A stretch of 64,000 bases of DNA, from positions 12,028,001-12,092,000 of the forward strand of contig OY720098.1 in NCBI GenBank assembly GCA_963082875.1. Direction: 5' to 3'. This document shows, in pieces, positions 50,301-60,404 of this stretch. Positions within the stretch are counted from its first letter, which is position 1; each line of letters opens with the position of its first letter. The stretch is from Corella eumyota. Taxonomy: Eukaryota; Chordata; Ascidiacea; Phlebobranchia; Corellidae. The position numbers and the translations under genes are program-made. The notes under the pieces were generated by a model. That model searched no databases and was not told where the DNA came from. It saw only the letters and a program-made list of their open reading frames with translations.

Positions 50301-53300
50301 ATTAATTAAAAGCTTTTTTTTATCTTTACATGAATATGTTTATTTTACATGATAACTACAGCAACACAAACTAATGACAATTTTTTTTTTAATGTAATTT
50401 TTTTTACTTGATTTTTTAATGGCTTGTTTAAATGTGAAAACCAAGTTGGTAAATGAATTGCTAGCCATGGTGGTCTTAGCTTTCTAAGTTGGAGGACATC
50501 ATTCAACCAATACACAGTCACACACCTTTTTCTGTTTACTATAGCTTGTCTAATTGTTAAAAAATAGTTTATATTTATTAATTTTACATTAAAATTATTA
50601 TTTTATTTAAAAAGTTTATTAAAAATTTTATTTGTTTTTGCAAAACTTCCATGATTCACATTAGTAGATAACATATTAGGAATAAAAAAGAATATAAAAG
50701 CAAAAAAGAGTAAACTTACTTTACTAGTGGAGTATTGCGAGATATACAAATAACGTGAGTGCATAAACTAGTGCATGTATTTTCAACCACCCCTCCAAAC
50801 TTTTGAATCATCTAAAATAATAAATTTACAAACATTTAGTAAAAAACGTTGTAATTTAAAAATCTTTTGTAATTTAAAAAGTTGTAATTTAAAAATCTTA
50901 AGTAATTTAATTTATCTAATGTACCTTTTTCCATAAATCCATCACCGATATATCTTGTAATACCTCGTCATATTGAAATATACAAAACACACAACCCAAT
51001 AAAAATAAATCAGTAGAAACTAAACAAAAATTTTATTTAATTGTGTGAGTGCTGGTATTTAATTTAAAAAAAAAAAACAGTTTTTTATTTTCATAAAATT
51101 AATATTTTTTTATTTTTTCAAATACCTTTCTCAGATGGGTTGCGACCAAAATATTGCTCATTGGTTGTAGGAAAACTTAAATAAAGAGGATCACACGATC
51201 GATTTATACGACCAGGAGACTCTTGTTTGCTTTCATCTGAAGTCTTTTTTATCAGATCATTACTAGCAACAGTTGTAGGTGGTTGTTGTATGTATTCCGA
51301 TATGCTGGGTTGAAAATTAGAAACTATCTTCGACTGTTGTTGTGGTTGTTGTTGTTGTTGGGCTTGTGCCATCATGGCCATCGGTGTGTTAGGCATCATA
51401 TTTTGCAGCATAATTTGTTGTTGTTGTTGAAGTTGATCATTTGGCATTTGCCCTCCAATTATCATTCCACCTAAAAAATAAAACATTTTTTTTCGTAGAC
51501 TATTTTATATTTATTTTACTAGCTTATTAATATAAAATTGGTAGTGTATTTAAATATGTTATGGAAAAGTAGTTTTACTTTAAAATAATATTAAAATACA
51601 CAAATTTAAATTAAAAAAAAAACCTACTACCTTGAATTTGAAATTGACCTTGAGCCATATTAGCATGATTAATTTGTGCTTGTAGCATTTGGTTTGGAAT
51701 TGGGGTGACCAACTGATCCTGTGGTTTCTAAAACATAAAAATATTTAGAAAATTAAATTAGCAAACAATATCACCAATTTAGTAGTTCAGATTTAAAAAA
51801 AATTTAAGCTAAAACAAATTATTATATTAAAAAGATTTACTATATCACCGGAAAATGCATTAAAATAAATATGAAAATTTGTTAATATGCAGTAGTGTGA
51901 TTCAAAATTCAAAAAAAATTGTGTTGTAAAAATAGTTGTAATGTTTTTTCCTATTTTAAATTTACTTTGTTTTTAGCTCTTGGTTTTCCTTTGGGTTTTT
52001 GATCTTCATCAAGATTTTCATTTTTCTTCCTCGATTTGGTTCTCTTCTTTTGAGGATTTCCGCCACCTCCTTGCGCAGAGAGTGGAACTAATAAAATGTT
52101 TAAGTAAAAAAAAAAATTTTTTTTAATAGAAAAAAAAAAAATCGAAATATTAAACTTTACAGCAAATTAGTGTGAATAAATACATTTATCAAAAATAACT
52201 AAAAAAATTTTATGCTTTTAAAAATAAAAAGTTTAAACCTTTCGGAAACAAAGTTCCTTGTAGACTTGGGTGAATTAGAGCAGGTTGATCAGCTTGCATC
52301 TGCGCAGCCTTTATTAATCCTTGCTGTAACGCAACAGGGGAAATCCCCTCCATACCTGCTGCTGCAAGGGATGTTGAGGTCGGGAAACGACCTTTTTGTG
52401 TCATCATAATCTATTTAAAATTTTTTATCAATTTTCAAAGATTTTGTGTTTCAGTTGGATTTTAAATTACTTAACACAAAAAGTATTAATAATTGAATTC
52501 ATTTTTTTTTATCAAAATCATTTTCTACCTCAAAAAATAAAAAAATTTTCAAGTTAAACCTGTTGTTGTTGTTGGGGTGAATTTCCACGAGGCTGGGTCA
52601 TTTGCGGTTGATTTATCTGCATTGGAAACCGATTCAACATCATATGGGGGTTAAAAGGTGGGTGACCACGAACCTGCCCCATTCCTGGCTGTCTTATCAT
52701 GTGACCTTGCCCCATGTTTGCTTGTTGGGGGTGGAACATGGGTTGATTTTCAAACCCAGGTGCTTTTTGCCATTTCTGATCCATACCCACTGGTTGTGGA
52801 CCCCTGGGTGAAGTTTGTATCATCCCACCACCCATATGTTGCCCCATTATTTGTTGCTGGAAGTTTTCAGCCGGTTTTGGAAACCTACCTGGGGTCCTGG
52901 GACCAGTTTTACTATCAGGGTTAAGTTGCATACGGGGTTGGGATGAATCAATGGGTAATCTTTGTCTTAACATCATTTGTTGTTGAAACATGGCTGGATG
53001 ATTAGGGGGGTAAGTATGGCTAACTTGAGGTGTACGGTTTGATTGACTGTTTTTCCTCTTCTTTCCAGGAGTCTACAAATATTACATTACAATAACAGAA
53101 ATATATTCTTAAACACATCTTGTTTATTTCTTACAAAACTACAAAAAATCTATCAAAAACTTATATATATAATAAATAGTTAAGTAAATGAAAAATTTTC
53201 AAACCTGACTTCCACTATTTCTCCTTGGACTTGCAGAAGTTGCTCGTGGAGGTGGTGACATCATCATCATTTGTTGGTGACCTGATGACATCATCGCAAA

Positions 53301-56255
53301 TTGTTGGTTGCCTGGTGACATCATATGTGTGGTTGATGTCATTGGTTGACGTAGCGGCTGGTTGGCCAATGAAAATCTGAGAAACAAAAGGTTTCGAAAA
53401 AAATTCAAAAACAATAACTCATATAAAAATTAATTAAAAAACAAACACTAAAACTATTATATTTGTAAATAAGGTAAACACTAAATAAATAGGATGTTTT
53501 AGTGAAGTTAGTGTTGGTAAAATACCTAGTCGTTTGTAATTGTTGTTGTTCCATAGAATAAGAAACCTGCATTGGCAAAGAGTATTTTGAAGTCTAAAAA
53601 TTAAAAAAAATAAATAGCAATAAAAAAGAATGAAACAACTTAAGTATTTTACTTTTCTATATTAAATAAATCCAATATTTACTTGTGCTTGTTGTTGTAT
53701 TTGGTTGTTAAATGCAGTTTGTCCATTAGCAGTTAGATTTATATTAGTTTGAGTTTGTGGGGTGTCCTTTTTTATTATTAATAAAAAAAAAAAAATAAAA
53801 ACAATTAAAAAATTCAAATAGACTTCAAAAAATTTTTAGAAAGTTAGTCAAAAAAATTTAAATAAACCATTTGGTAAAATTTTAAATGGTAAAAACTATC
53901 GAAAATTAAATAAACAAACAATACATCTTAAATTTCAAAAAACTGTTACTTCTATATATTAAAATACTAAAAATAATTATAATTACCATTAAATTAGCCG
54001 CTGGTTGGACTGGTATGTTTGTTGTGATAACATCACTTTTAACCCTAAAAAAGGAAAAAATTAACTTCAATACCATAAGGTAAATTTAATTTTTAACTAA
54101 TTGTTTAATTTTATAAATAAATTTACAATGTTGTGGTTGATTGAGTTTGAGATGCGGGTAAAGTAAGGGGCAAATTCTAAAAATAAAAATATTAAATTTT
54201 TTAATTTAATAATGCTTTTAAAAAAAAAGTTGCTAAACAAGATTTAATGGTAGACAAACAAATTTTAATGCTTAAAAACATTTTTAAAAATATCGAAATT
54301 ATAACAAATGACATAAATTGAAATTATATTACTACTTGGGAAGTCTCCAAAGTTACAGATATATTGTTTTGAATCTCATTTTCTGCCAATTTGATCTTTT
54401 CATCTTCACTAATTTCTATAATAAAAACATAATCTTGTTACTTCAGAAATTCTACAGGCCCACAAAAAAGGGTAAAATAAACTTGTTTTCTTCCTATAAA
54501 ATATTTCGATTGATGATAGGCTATAATACACTATAGATATTTAACAATAAAATTTATATAATTTTTCTGCTAAATACGGAATAAAACCAAAATGAAATAA
54601 ACATAAGTTCATAATTTTTTTTATAAAATAATTACCAGACCTTTTTTAACATTTAAGTTAGGATGATATTTGACAGGGTCTTGTAATTTTTTTAGTTTTA
54701 CGCTGTCCAATATCCAATCTGGAGCAACTATTTTAACTTCACTGTGCTTTATTGCTTCATTAAACTTTGTCTAAAAAATAAAAAAATATTAGTTTTAATG
54801 TTTATCATAGGTAGAAATAAAAGTATCTCTTAGAAAAAAACTTAGTTATGAGAATAGCTATCTGTAGATATAACTCACTCCTTTATCCTCTAGTGTAACT
54901 AAGTGTGTGACATATTTGTTAAGTTTTGACTGGCACTTTCCACCATAAAAGTTCACCAAAGCCCACAACACTTGTTTGTCTTGTTTAGAGATTTGTGTGA
55001 AGCAAACAACAATGTTTGATAATAGCTGAGTTGTTAAAGCTGAAAAACCTTCAACACTGTTAGCATTTAAATTTCAAAGTTAAAGAATAAAATTTTTTAA
55101 AGTTAAAATTATTTTATATAAAAGGGATAAAACATTGTACAGCAGATTAAAGTTGTACATGTCATACTGTTGGTATCTAACATTAGGTTTTAACATGTAT
55201 TATCATAAAGTTTTTTAAAGCATAGAAGGCTAAGGTAAAATAACTACACTTTAGTGGTAAAGTAATGTAAATATGCCACAGAACAAATTTACTTTTTTAA
55301 TAATTCACTACACTTATAATATATATATCATAAATCTATAAACAAAATTGATAAAATATTATTTTAGAAAAGGATACGGCAAACATATTTTGCACTTGTG
55401 ACTCCATTCCACCCAATTTGGCTAAAAATTGAAACAAATATTTCAAATAAATATCTAGGTATTTTTTACTAAAACTTGTTGTTAGACTAGGATGCTTAAA
55501 TGTATATATATAATATAATAGCTTTGCAAAGTTGATAAAACCAATGTATATACACCAAATAACATAAAATGCATAATGACTCTAGGACTTGTTTGTTTTG
55601 CTATTTATTTTGAAAGATTTAATTAAAAATGGTATAAAAAGGTTAAGTTAAAAGAATTTTATGTTCAATCATGATTGTTAAATTGGCATTAATTATTAAA
55701 GAAATTAATTCCATAAAATACATGTTACAACCAATCAAGGTTTTTGCCAGTTAGTAATGTAATTTAAGTTTATTATCAATTTAAATATTTATCACAAATG
55801 TAAAACTTTTTAAAAATGATTACCGAGATAGTAGGCAGTTGCCAAACTTCGCGAGCTGATTCCGCTTCATAATGATTTGAATTAAAAACAATCGCATGAG
55901 TGGCTAGTGCTGATAAATAAGATTCCGGTTTAGCTTTGCCAGCCAGCAACTTTTCTTTTATCTTAGTATAAAAAAAAACTTTATTGTTTGTGTATATACA
56001 TTTATTTAGTTTACGCCAATTGCAACATTTTGATATGACGTCAGACAATTATGTTAGTCCTGTAGTGACATGCCATTAAAAATACAAAAATCCATAATTT
56101 ATATATATCAGACAGTCAGATATATAAAACTAATCTAACAATTTTTTTTAATAAAACGAATAAATTAACGAAAAATATACCGTTTCAGTAATGTTTCCAA
56201 CGGCATAGTAACGAATATCCTTAAATATTTTATCCATAGTTTTTTCCTCTTCCAT
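47385..56255 (-). CDS. PAXIP1: PAX-interacting protein 1 (PTIP), six BRCT domains
   Basis: Nuclear BRCT scaffold; in vertebrates it joins MLL3/4 H3K4 methyltransferase complexes and binds phosphoproteins at DNA breaks. 26 phase-consistent exons, high to low: 56255-56181, 55961-55824, 55421-55378, 55056-54879, 54770-54641, 54415-54336, 54176-54127, 54044-53987, 53766-53683, 53593-53526, 53376-53205, 53072-52560, 52410-52239, 52087-51966, 51727-51631, 51470-51126, 51019-50925, 50811-50720, 50549-50408, 50283-50162, 49892-49702, 49465-49284, 48704-48536, 48290-48190, 47965-47831, 47531-47385; 1233 aa (human 1069). BRCT1 about 8-97 (YLSALATHAIVF), BRCT2 about 97-188 (VNFYGGKCQSKLNKYVTHLV, IVAPDWILDSV), a Gln/Met/Pro-rich middle to about 775 with a Lys/Arg-rich patch near 595-628, BRCT3 about 776-870 (LFLLGCVFCIF, RKRCVTVYWLNDVL), BRCT4 about 886-975, BRCT5 about 1030-1110 (CTHLVAQKVSRTIKFL, VVTPDWIDE), BRCT6 about 1140-1233 (GTLKQILECAGGRLLSK). 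All six BRCTs appear whole. The donor after exon 54770-54641 (GTCTGG) is weak. Confidence 0.95.
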
Positions 56256-56287
56256 CTTGTAATATTTTTTGTTTTTTCTTTGATCCT
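56253..56287 (-). promoter_or_regulatory. PTIP start region with acceptor-like site
   Basis: On the minus strand an acceptor-like atattttag (AG at 56287-56286) lies 30 bases before the ATG at 56255, and caag directly abuts the ATG. Either fits a trans-splice or 5' UTR junction. The evidence is weak. Confidence 0.3.
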
Positions 56288-56337
56288 AAAATATTTTGGT
56301 TTTCTTGTCGAAAATCAATCACGCGTGAATTATTATA

Positions 56338-56347
56338 TTCGCGCGAA
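56338..56347 (-). promoter_or_regulatory. E2F-like palindrome upstream of PTIP
   Basis: TTCGCGCGAA, read on the minus strand as part of ATTTTCGCGCGAATA, fits the E2F consensus TTTSSCGC. It lies about 85 bases before the PTIP ATG, next to ACGCGT (56321-56326). It is the only such CpG cluster in this promoter. Cell-cycle regulation of PTIP is inference. Confidence 0.45.
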
Positions 56348-56628
56348 AATTAAAATAAAAATATGTCCACCATTTTGTAAAGATTACATTTTTATTTTTA
56401 TGGGTTTGCATTTAATAGTTAGTTTGATAAAAAATAAAATTTAGATTTACAATTAAATTTTTTATTATTTAGGACAAATTCAGATAAATTGGAAAAGAAA
56501 TTTTCAGTTTAGTCGATATTGTCTGTTAATTACACAACGTGGATAATAATATCTCCAAAACAACCACGTCAAGTGTTTTACCCTCAGATTTGTTTATTTT
56601 TTGTTCTCAAAAATACAGTAAGCAATAA

Positions 56629-56681
56629 TACTTGATAAACAAGTCACTATCATATAGTACTTGATAAACAAGTCACTATCA
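56629..56681. repeat. exact 24 bp direct repeat, 29 bp period
   Basis: tacttgataaacaagtcact followed by atca is present at 56629-56652 and 56658-56681 without mismatch, in the PTIP/INSM intergenic region. Confidence 0.9.
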
Positions 56682-57670
56682 ATATTTTGTTTGGTCCATA
56701 TGCTCATCACAGATCATTGAACATTAAAACTAATTCTGTTTGCTAAACGCATCTTATAATTATACGGCGCGGAAATTAAATTACAAATTTTGACTTAGAT
56801 ATTTTTTTAGCTCGAGAAAAGACAAATGTACATTTACCGTACAGAAGGTTATTTATGGGGCAGTAGGGAATGTAAGCCTACTTGGCTAACTAGTTAGCCA
56901 TTTAACAGACCAAACACAAAGTTTTTTACCTTAGTTATTTAAATTAAGAAGTTTTAAAATAAAAAAATTGTTATATCTATTATTAGTTATTATATAAACT
57001 CAATTTAACAGTAAAAACAATGAACACAAAATAAAAATGGGATATATTTTAAATTGGAACAGTTCCATTTGGTTTAAATCTTAAAAACGCCCAATCATGG
57101 TTAAAAAAACATAAAACACAAAATAATAAACTCAAAAAAATAGTTTGCGACAAGGTGGCGCCTGACAGAGCTTTCTTGATTTATTTGCGAATACTCGCGA
57201 TTTAAAAATCACTGCGAAGAACAGATGGCTAGCGACAGAATAGGCGTCAGATGTCAATTAAAGCCTACGCTAAGGCGTTACGCTGATGCTATGTTGTTTC
57301 AAATCAACACTATCTACTGATAAGAGCAAAATTTTCTTGAAATCCCTTCTTGTTTTCGGCTTTAAGCCCAAGAAATTGTGTTTTAAATAAAGCTTATTTG
57401 ATAATTAAACAGCGTATGTAATAGCATCAATAATTAGCTTTGTAAAATGTAGCTTTTGATTAATTTTGAGTTGTTAAGGCTATTTTAGTTAATTAACATT
57501 TGCCTAATAACAAATTAATAAATTATGTATTGATGAATGTATATTGCTTTTTGTGTTCGGTGCGGTAAATAATATTTTAATTTTCAAAATGACAGGGACG
57601 ATAATTGACTTTATGACCGTATCAGACGCAGAATTCAATTTAATCAGAAACCTCTTTTTTCTACGCTTAC

Positions 57671-57678
57671 TATAAAAG
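57671..57678 (+). promoter_or_regulatory. TATA box of the INSM-like gene
   Basis: TATAAAAG preceded by cttac and followed by cagttc lies 186 bases before the ATG. It predicts transcription starting near 57700. The stretch from there to the acceptor-like AG at 57847-57848 would then be an outron or 5' UTR. Confidence 0.55.
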
Positions 57679-57840
57679 CAGTTCAAGATGAAATAAGAAA
57701 AAGCAATTCATGTTATTAACCCAAAGTCACATGAAACGAGCATTTAAGATAAGTCTTCAAAGTCGTTAGATATATCTTTAAATCACAAGAAGAAAGCAAT
57801 ACAAAAAGAATCATAAGTTCTATTCTGAATTTACATTCAC

Positions 57841-57856
57841 TACTACAGAATACCTG
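57841..57856 (+). promoter_or_regulatory. candidate trans-splice acceptor before INSM-like start
   Basis: ttcactactacag (AG at 57847-57848) lies eight bases before the ATG at 57857, with no donor-bearing exon obvious between the TATA box and this site. Confidence 0.45.
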
Positions 57857-59312
57857 ATGTCGTACTATTCTGAACCCCACGGCAAAGCAGATAAGTTGGC
57901 TGGTAAAACTACAAAAAAGTACCGTTCCTTACGAAGACAGAAAAGTAGTGAAGACGACACCTCTCCAGTTTTAGGTATTTGGTTGGTTAAAATTTTTTTA
58001 TTTTTACCTTAAATCTTTTTATAATAAATTGCGAACAGTTTGGTTAAATGTTGCACAACGTAAATTACGGTTTATTTTTTAAAATTATTTTGATATATTG
58101 CATCCCATTGTAAAAACTGGATTGTTTTGTAACTTAATGCTAATAAAATCTTATGTTTTTTATTGTTACAGGGATAAAGATTTTGCCCGTATCAAACAAA
58201 TTAAGCCCGACGCAAAAACATAACGATGTCCCTAATTATGAAACAGGTATGCTTAAATTTGTTGTATTGACTACTCCAGAAAATTTACAATTTAGAGATA
58301 TAGTTACATATAGTTTTAATATATAAAGCTGTTTTTTTATAGCGTCGGTTGGTGAATTTGTATGTTGTTTATGTAATAAACATTATACCAATGCCATGTC
58401 GTTGGCTGAACATAAATGCAATCGTATTGTTAACCTTAAATATGAATGTACTGTGTGCAACAAATCGTTCAGCTGTCCGGCCAACCTTGCTTCGCATAAA
58501 AGATGGCATAAGCCAAAAGGTCAGTGTTTTGAGATTAATTCCTAAAATTCAACAAAAATGGTTGAAATTTTTAAATTTACCAAAAAAGGTTAAAAGTAAT
58601 ACGAATATAATGTAAAAGTATATTTTGCTATTAAATTAGTTATTTGATTTGAATAACAAAGCGTTTTTTATTTTAAGGCCATAAAGTCAAGGAGCAAAGC
58701 TCAGACAAAACTAACTCATCTAGTCAGAAAAAAACCATTGGCTCTATATTAACAGGTCCGGATAAAAATTTAAAAAATGTTAACACTGAATCAATTTATA
58801 AGTGTAGTGTATGCGGTCGTTTATTTAGGCGTGATTTAAACCGTAAAAAACATGAACTAATTAAACATAAAAATGTCAACCAAAAAACAACATTAAAAAG
58901 TTCAAACGCTGTAAAAAAATACTCCGACAAAAAATCTGAATTTTCTAGGCCCACCTTACGTAATAATAAAATTTGTTCAAACAAAACATACGAAAGCAAG
59001 CTAGCTGAATATCCCGATACCAACTTAGGTATCAAAGATTGCAAACCTATGGACTTTAGTCGCACCTCTAATTATGATCATAATAAAATAGCCCGAGTAA
59101 CTACTTACCAAATTCCTATTACAAACATATATAACAAAGCTACTGATTTTCCATACAAGTTAGGTAAAGATACTGTTCCTGATTATATGGCACATTTATT
59201 ATTCAATCAATATGTCAACCAATACATTGAATGGAGGCACAGTGCATATCCTTCTCTTAAGTACTTTTCACCGAACGTTATTTATCCTAAACCGTTTCTT
59301 CAATATAACTAA
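57857..59312 (+). CDS. insulinoma-associated (INSM)-like zinc-finger protein
   Basis: Probable nuclear DNA-binding regulator; vertebrate INSM1/2 act in neuroendocrine and neuronal progenitor differentiation. Exons: 57857-57974, 58172-58246, 58343-58519, 58678-59312; 334 aa. Finger 1 (residues about 72-90) is CCHC-like, ending AEHKCNRIV. Finger 2 (98-120) reads [20 protein letters not shown] followed by RWHKPK. The spacing, the H-x-C end of finger 1 and the [14 protein letters not shown] block are those of the INSM family. Finger 3 (164-187) is [10 protein letters not shown] with an H-x4-H end. The last 145 residues have no finger and are Tyr/Asn-rich. Vertebrate INSM has five fingers and an N-terminal SNAG motif (MPRGFLVKR); here the protein starts [10 protein letters not shown] and no SNAG is visible. 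Three fingers rather than five suggests divergence or a missed isoform. Confidence 0.88.
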
Positions 59313-59405
59313 AAATTCTTTCGGTTTTACTTTTTTTACATGATTTTTGTTGCTATTACATGTAATTGCTTTATGCTTTTTAGTGTTAGCGTTTTATATA
59401 TTTTA

Positions 59406-59411
59406 AATAAA
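59406..59411 (+). terminator. candidate polyadenylation signal, INSM-like gene
   Basis: AATAAA about 95 bases after the stop codon. Confidence 0.5.
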
Positions 59412-59919
59412 CTGTAAAAAATGTATTTGATTGTTAGACATGGCGTCAATTTAATGCATTAAAAATTGTTTAAAGCTAACATAGAAAAACAAACTTTAAA
59501 CTTAAAGCAATTTAATTATTCGAATATGTATTGGCAACAATAAATCATTGTATTGTAAACTTTTGAACTAATAATGATATTATGATTCACAATTTATGTA
59601 ACGTAATTTTAATTAAGAAATGTAAAGCGATGACAAGTTATTTGACAGTTTAAAATAAAAATAAAAAAAATTATAAATGTAATATATATTATTTTAATTT
59701 TTTAACTATGCAACATAAAATAACAAATAATTATAAATTTTAAATGCAAACATAAATTAGTCTACAGGCAATAAATCATATTATTAAATTAACTATTTTG
59801 AGACATGTCTTTATAAGTGACGTACATTGTTAAAGCAGGCAAAAAAATTCCAATAGATGCATGTTATACGTTTTATAGAAAAAGTAATGAAAATGTGACG
59901 TGATGGCAAGGAAACGAAC

Positions 59920-60120
59920 ACCGGAAATGACGTATGTGATATGCTCTCTCGTAATGCTATTCATACAGCACACACGGTCATACACATACAAGCAAAACCT
60001 ATGCTGTGAATATAAAGCTGGTGATATAACTTGCCTTAAATGGAAAGGAAGGATGAGTAAACTATAACGAGACAGTCCATCTATGACTAGCAGCAATTTT
60101 AAGACATAGCTTACCTTATC
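59920..60120 (+). promoter_or_regulatory. candidate integrin beta promoter: ETS-CRE composite, TATA, ETS/GATA sites
   Basis: ACCGGAAATGACGTA at 59920-59934 joins an ETS core (CCGGAA) directly to a CRE half site (TGACGTA), the known ETS:ATF/CREB arrangement; another TGACGTGA lies at 59896-59903. TATAAAGC at 60011-60018 is about 80 bases further on. A doublet ggaaaggaagg lies at 60044-60054 and CTTATC (GATA) at 60115-60120. The integrin ATG is at 60405, with an acceptor-like AG at 60355-60356. Confidence 0.45.
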
Positions 60121-60404
60121 AGAGGCATTGTTAATAAATTTTTATGCAATTTTGTTTATGTCTGAAACCAGTTAACTAGGTATTACAAATAGCACGTGTT
60201 AAAATGAGCTACAACTAACTTGTTTATAACTCCTTTTGTTTAAGTTTTATTCCCTATAGACAGGATAAACAAACGTTGAGAAAAATATGTAACTTAAAAC
60301 ATATGGTATTCTAAAACTAAGAATAAGTATCAACACTAACCAGTTTTTACATTTAGGATAGTTTAACAACTACTGAATATAAAAATTGTTTTAATTTATG
60401 AAAA

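Larger units (their letters stand above)
56256..57856. other. divergent promoter region, PTIP (-) and INSM-like gene (+)
   Basis: 1.6 kb between start codons with no credible ORF. It contains the E2F-like palindrome near PTIP, an exact 24 bp direct repeat at 56629-56681, two CAGATG E-boxes at 57222 and 57248 in a GC-richer island (57155-57300), and a TATA box at 57671. Confidence 0.6.
59313..60404. other. INSM-like 3' flank and integrin beta promoter region
   Basis: Contains an AATAAA for the INSM-like gene at 59406-59411 and an AT-rich spacer. A GC-richer block at about 59890-60125 holds an ETS/CRE composite, further GGAA sites, a TATA-like box and a GATA site. A minus-strand ORF at 59830-60096 is judged spurious. 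Confidence 0.6.

Noticed and set aside
52602-52924. Plus-strand ORFs opposite the PTIP exon 53072-52560
   Set aside because: These are antisense shadows of the Gln/Pro/Met-rich coding exon; the minus frame matches PTIP composition and is joined by good splice sites.
59830-60096. Minus-strand ORF of 88 codons
   Set aside because: It overlaps the inferred integrin promoter (TATA, ETS/CRE sites on +). It has no recognisable protein features and no supporting neighbours.
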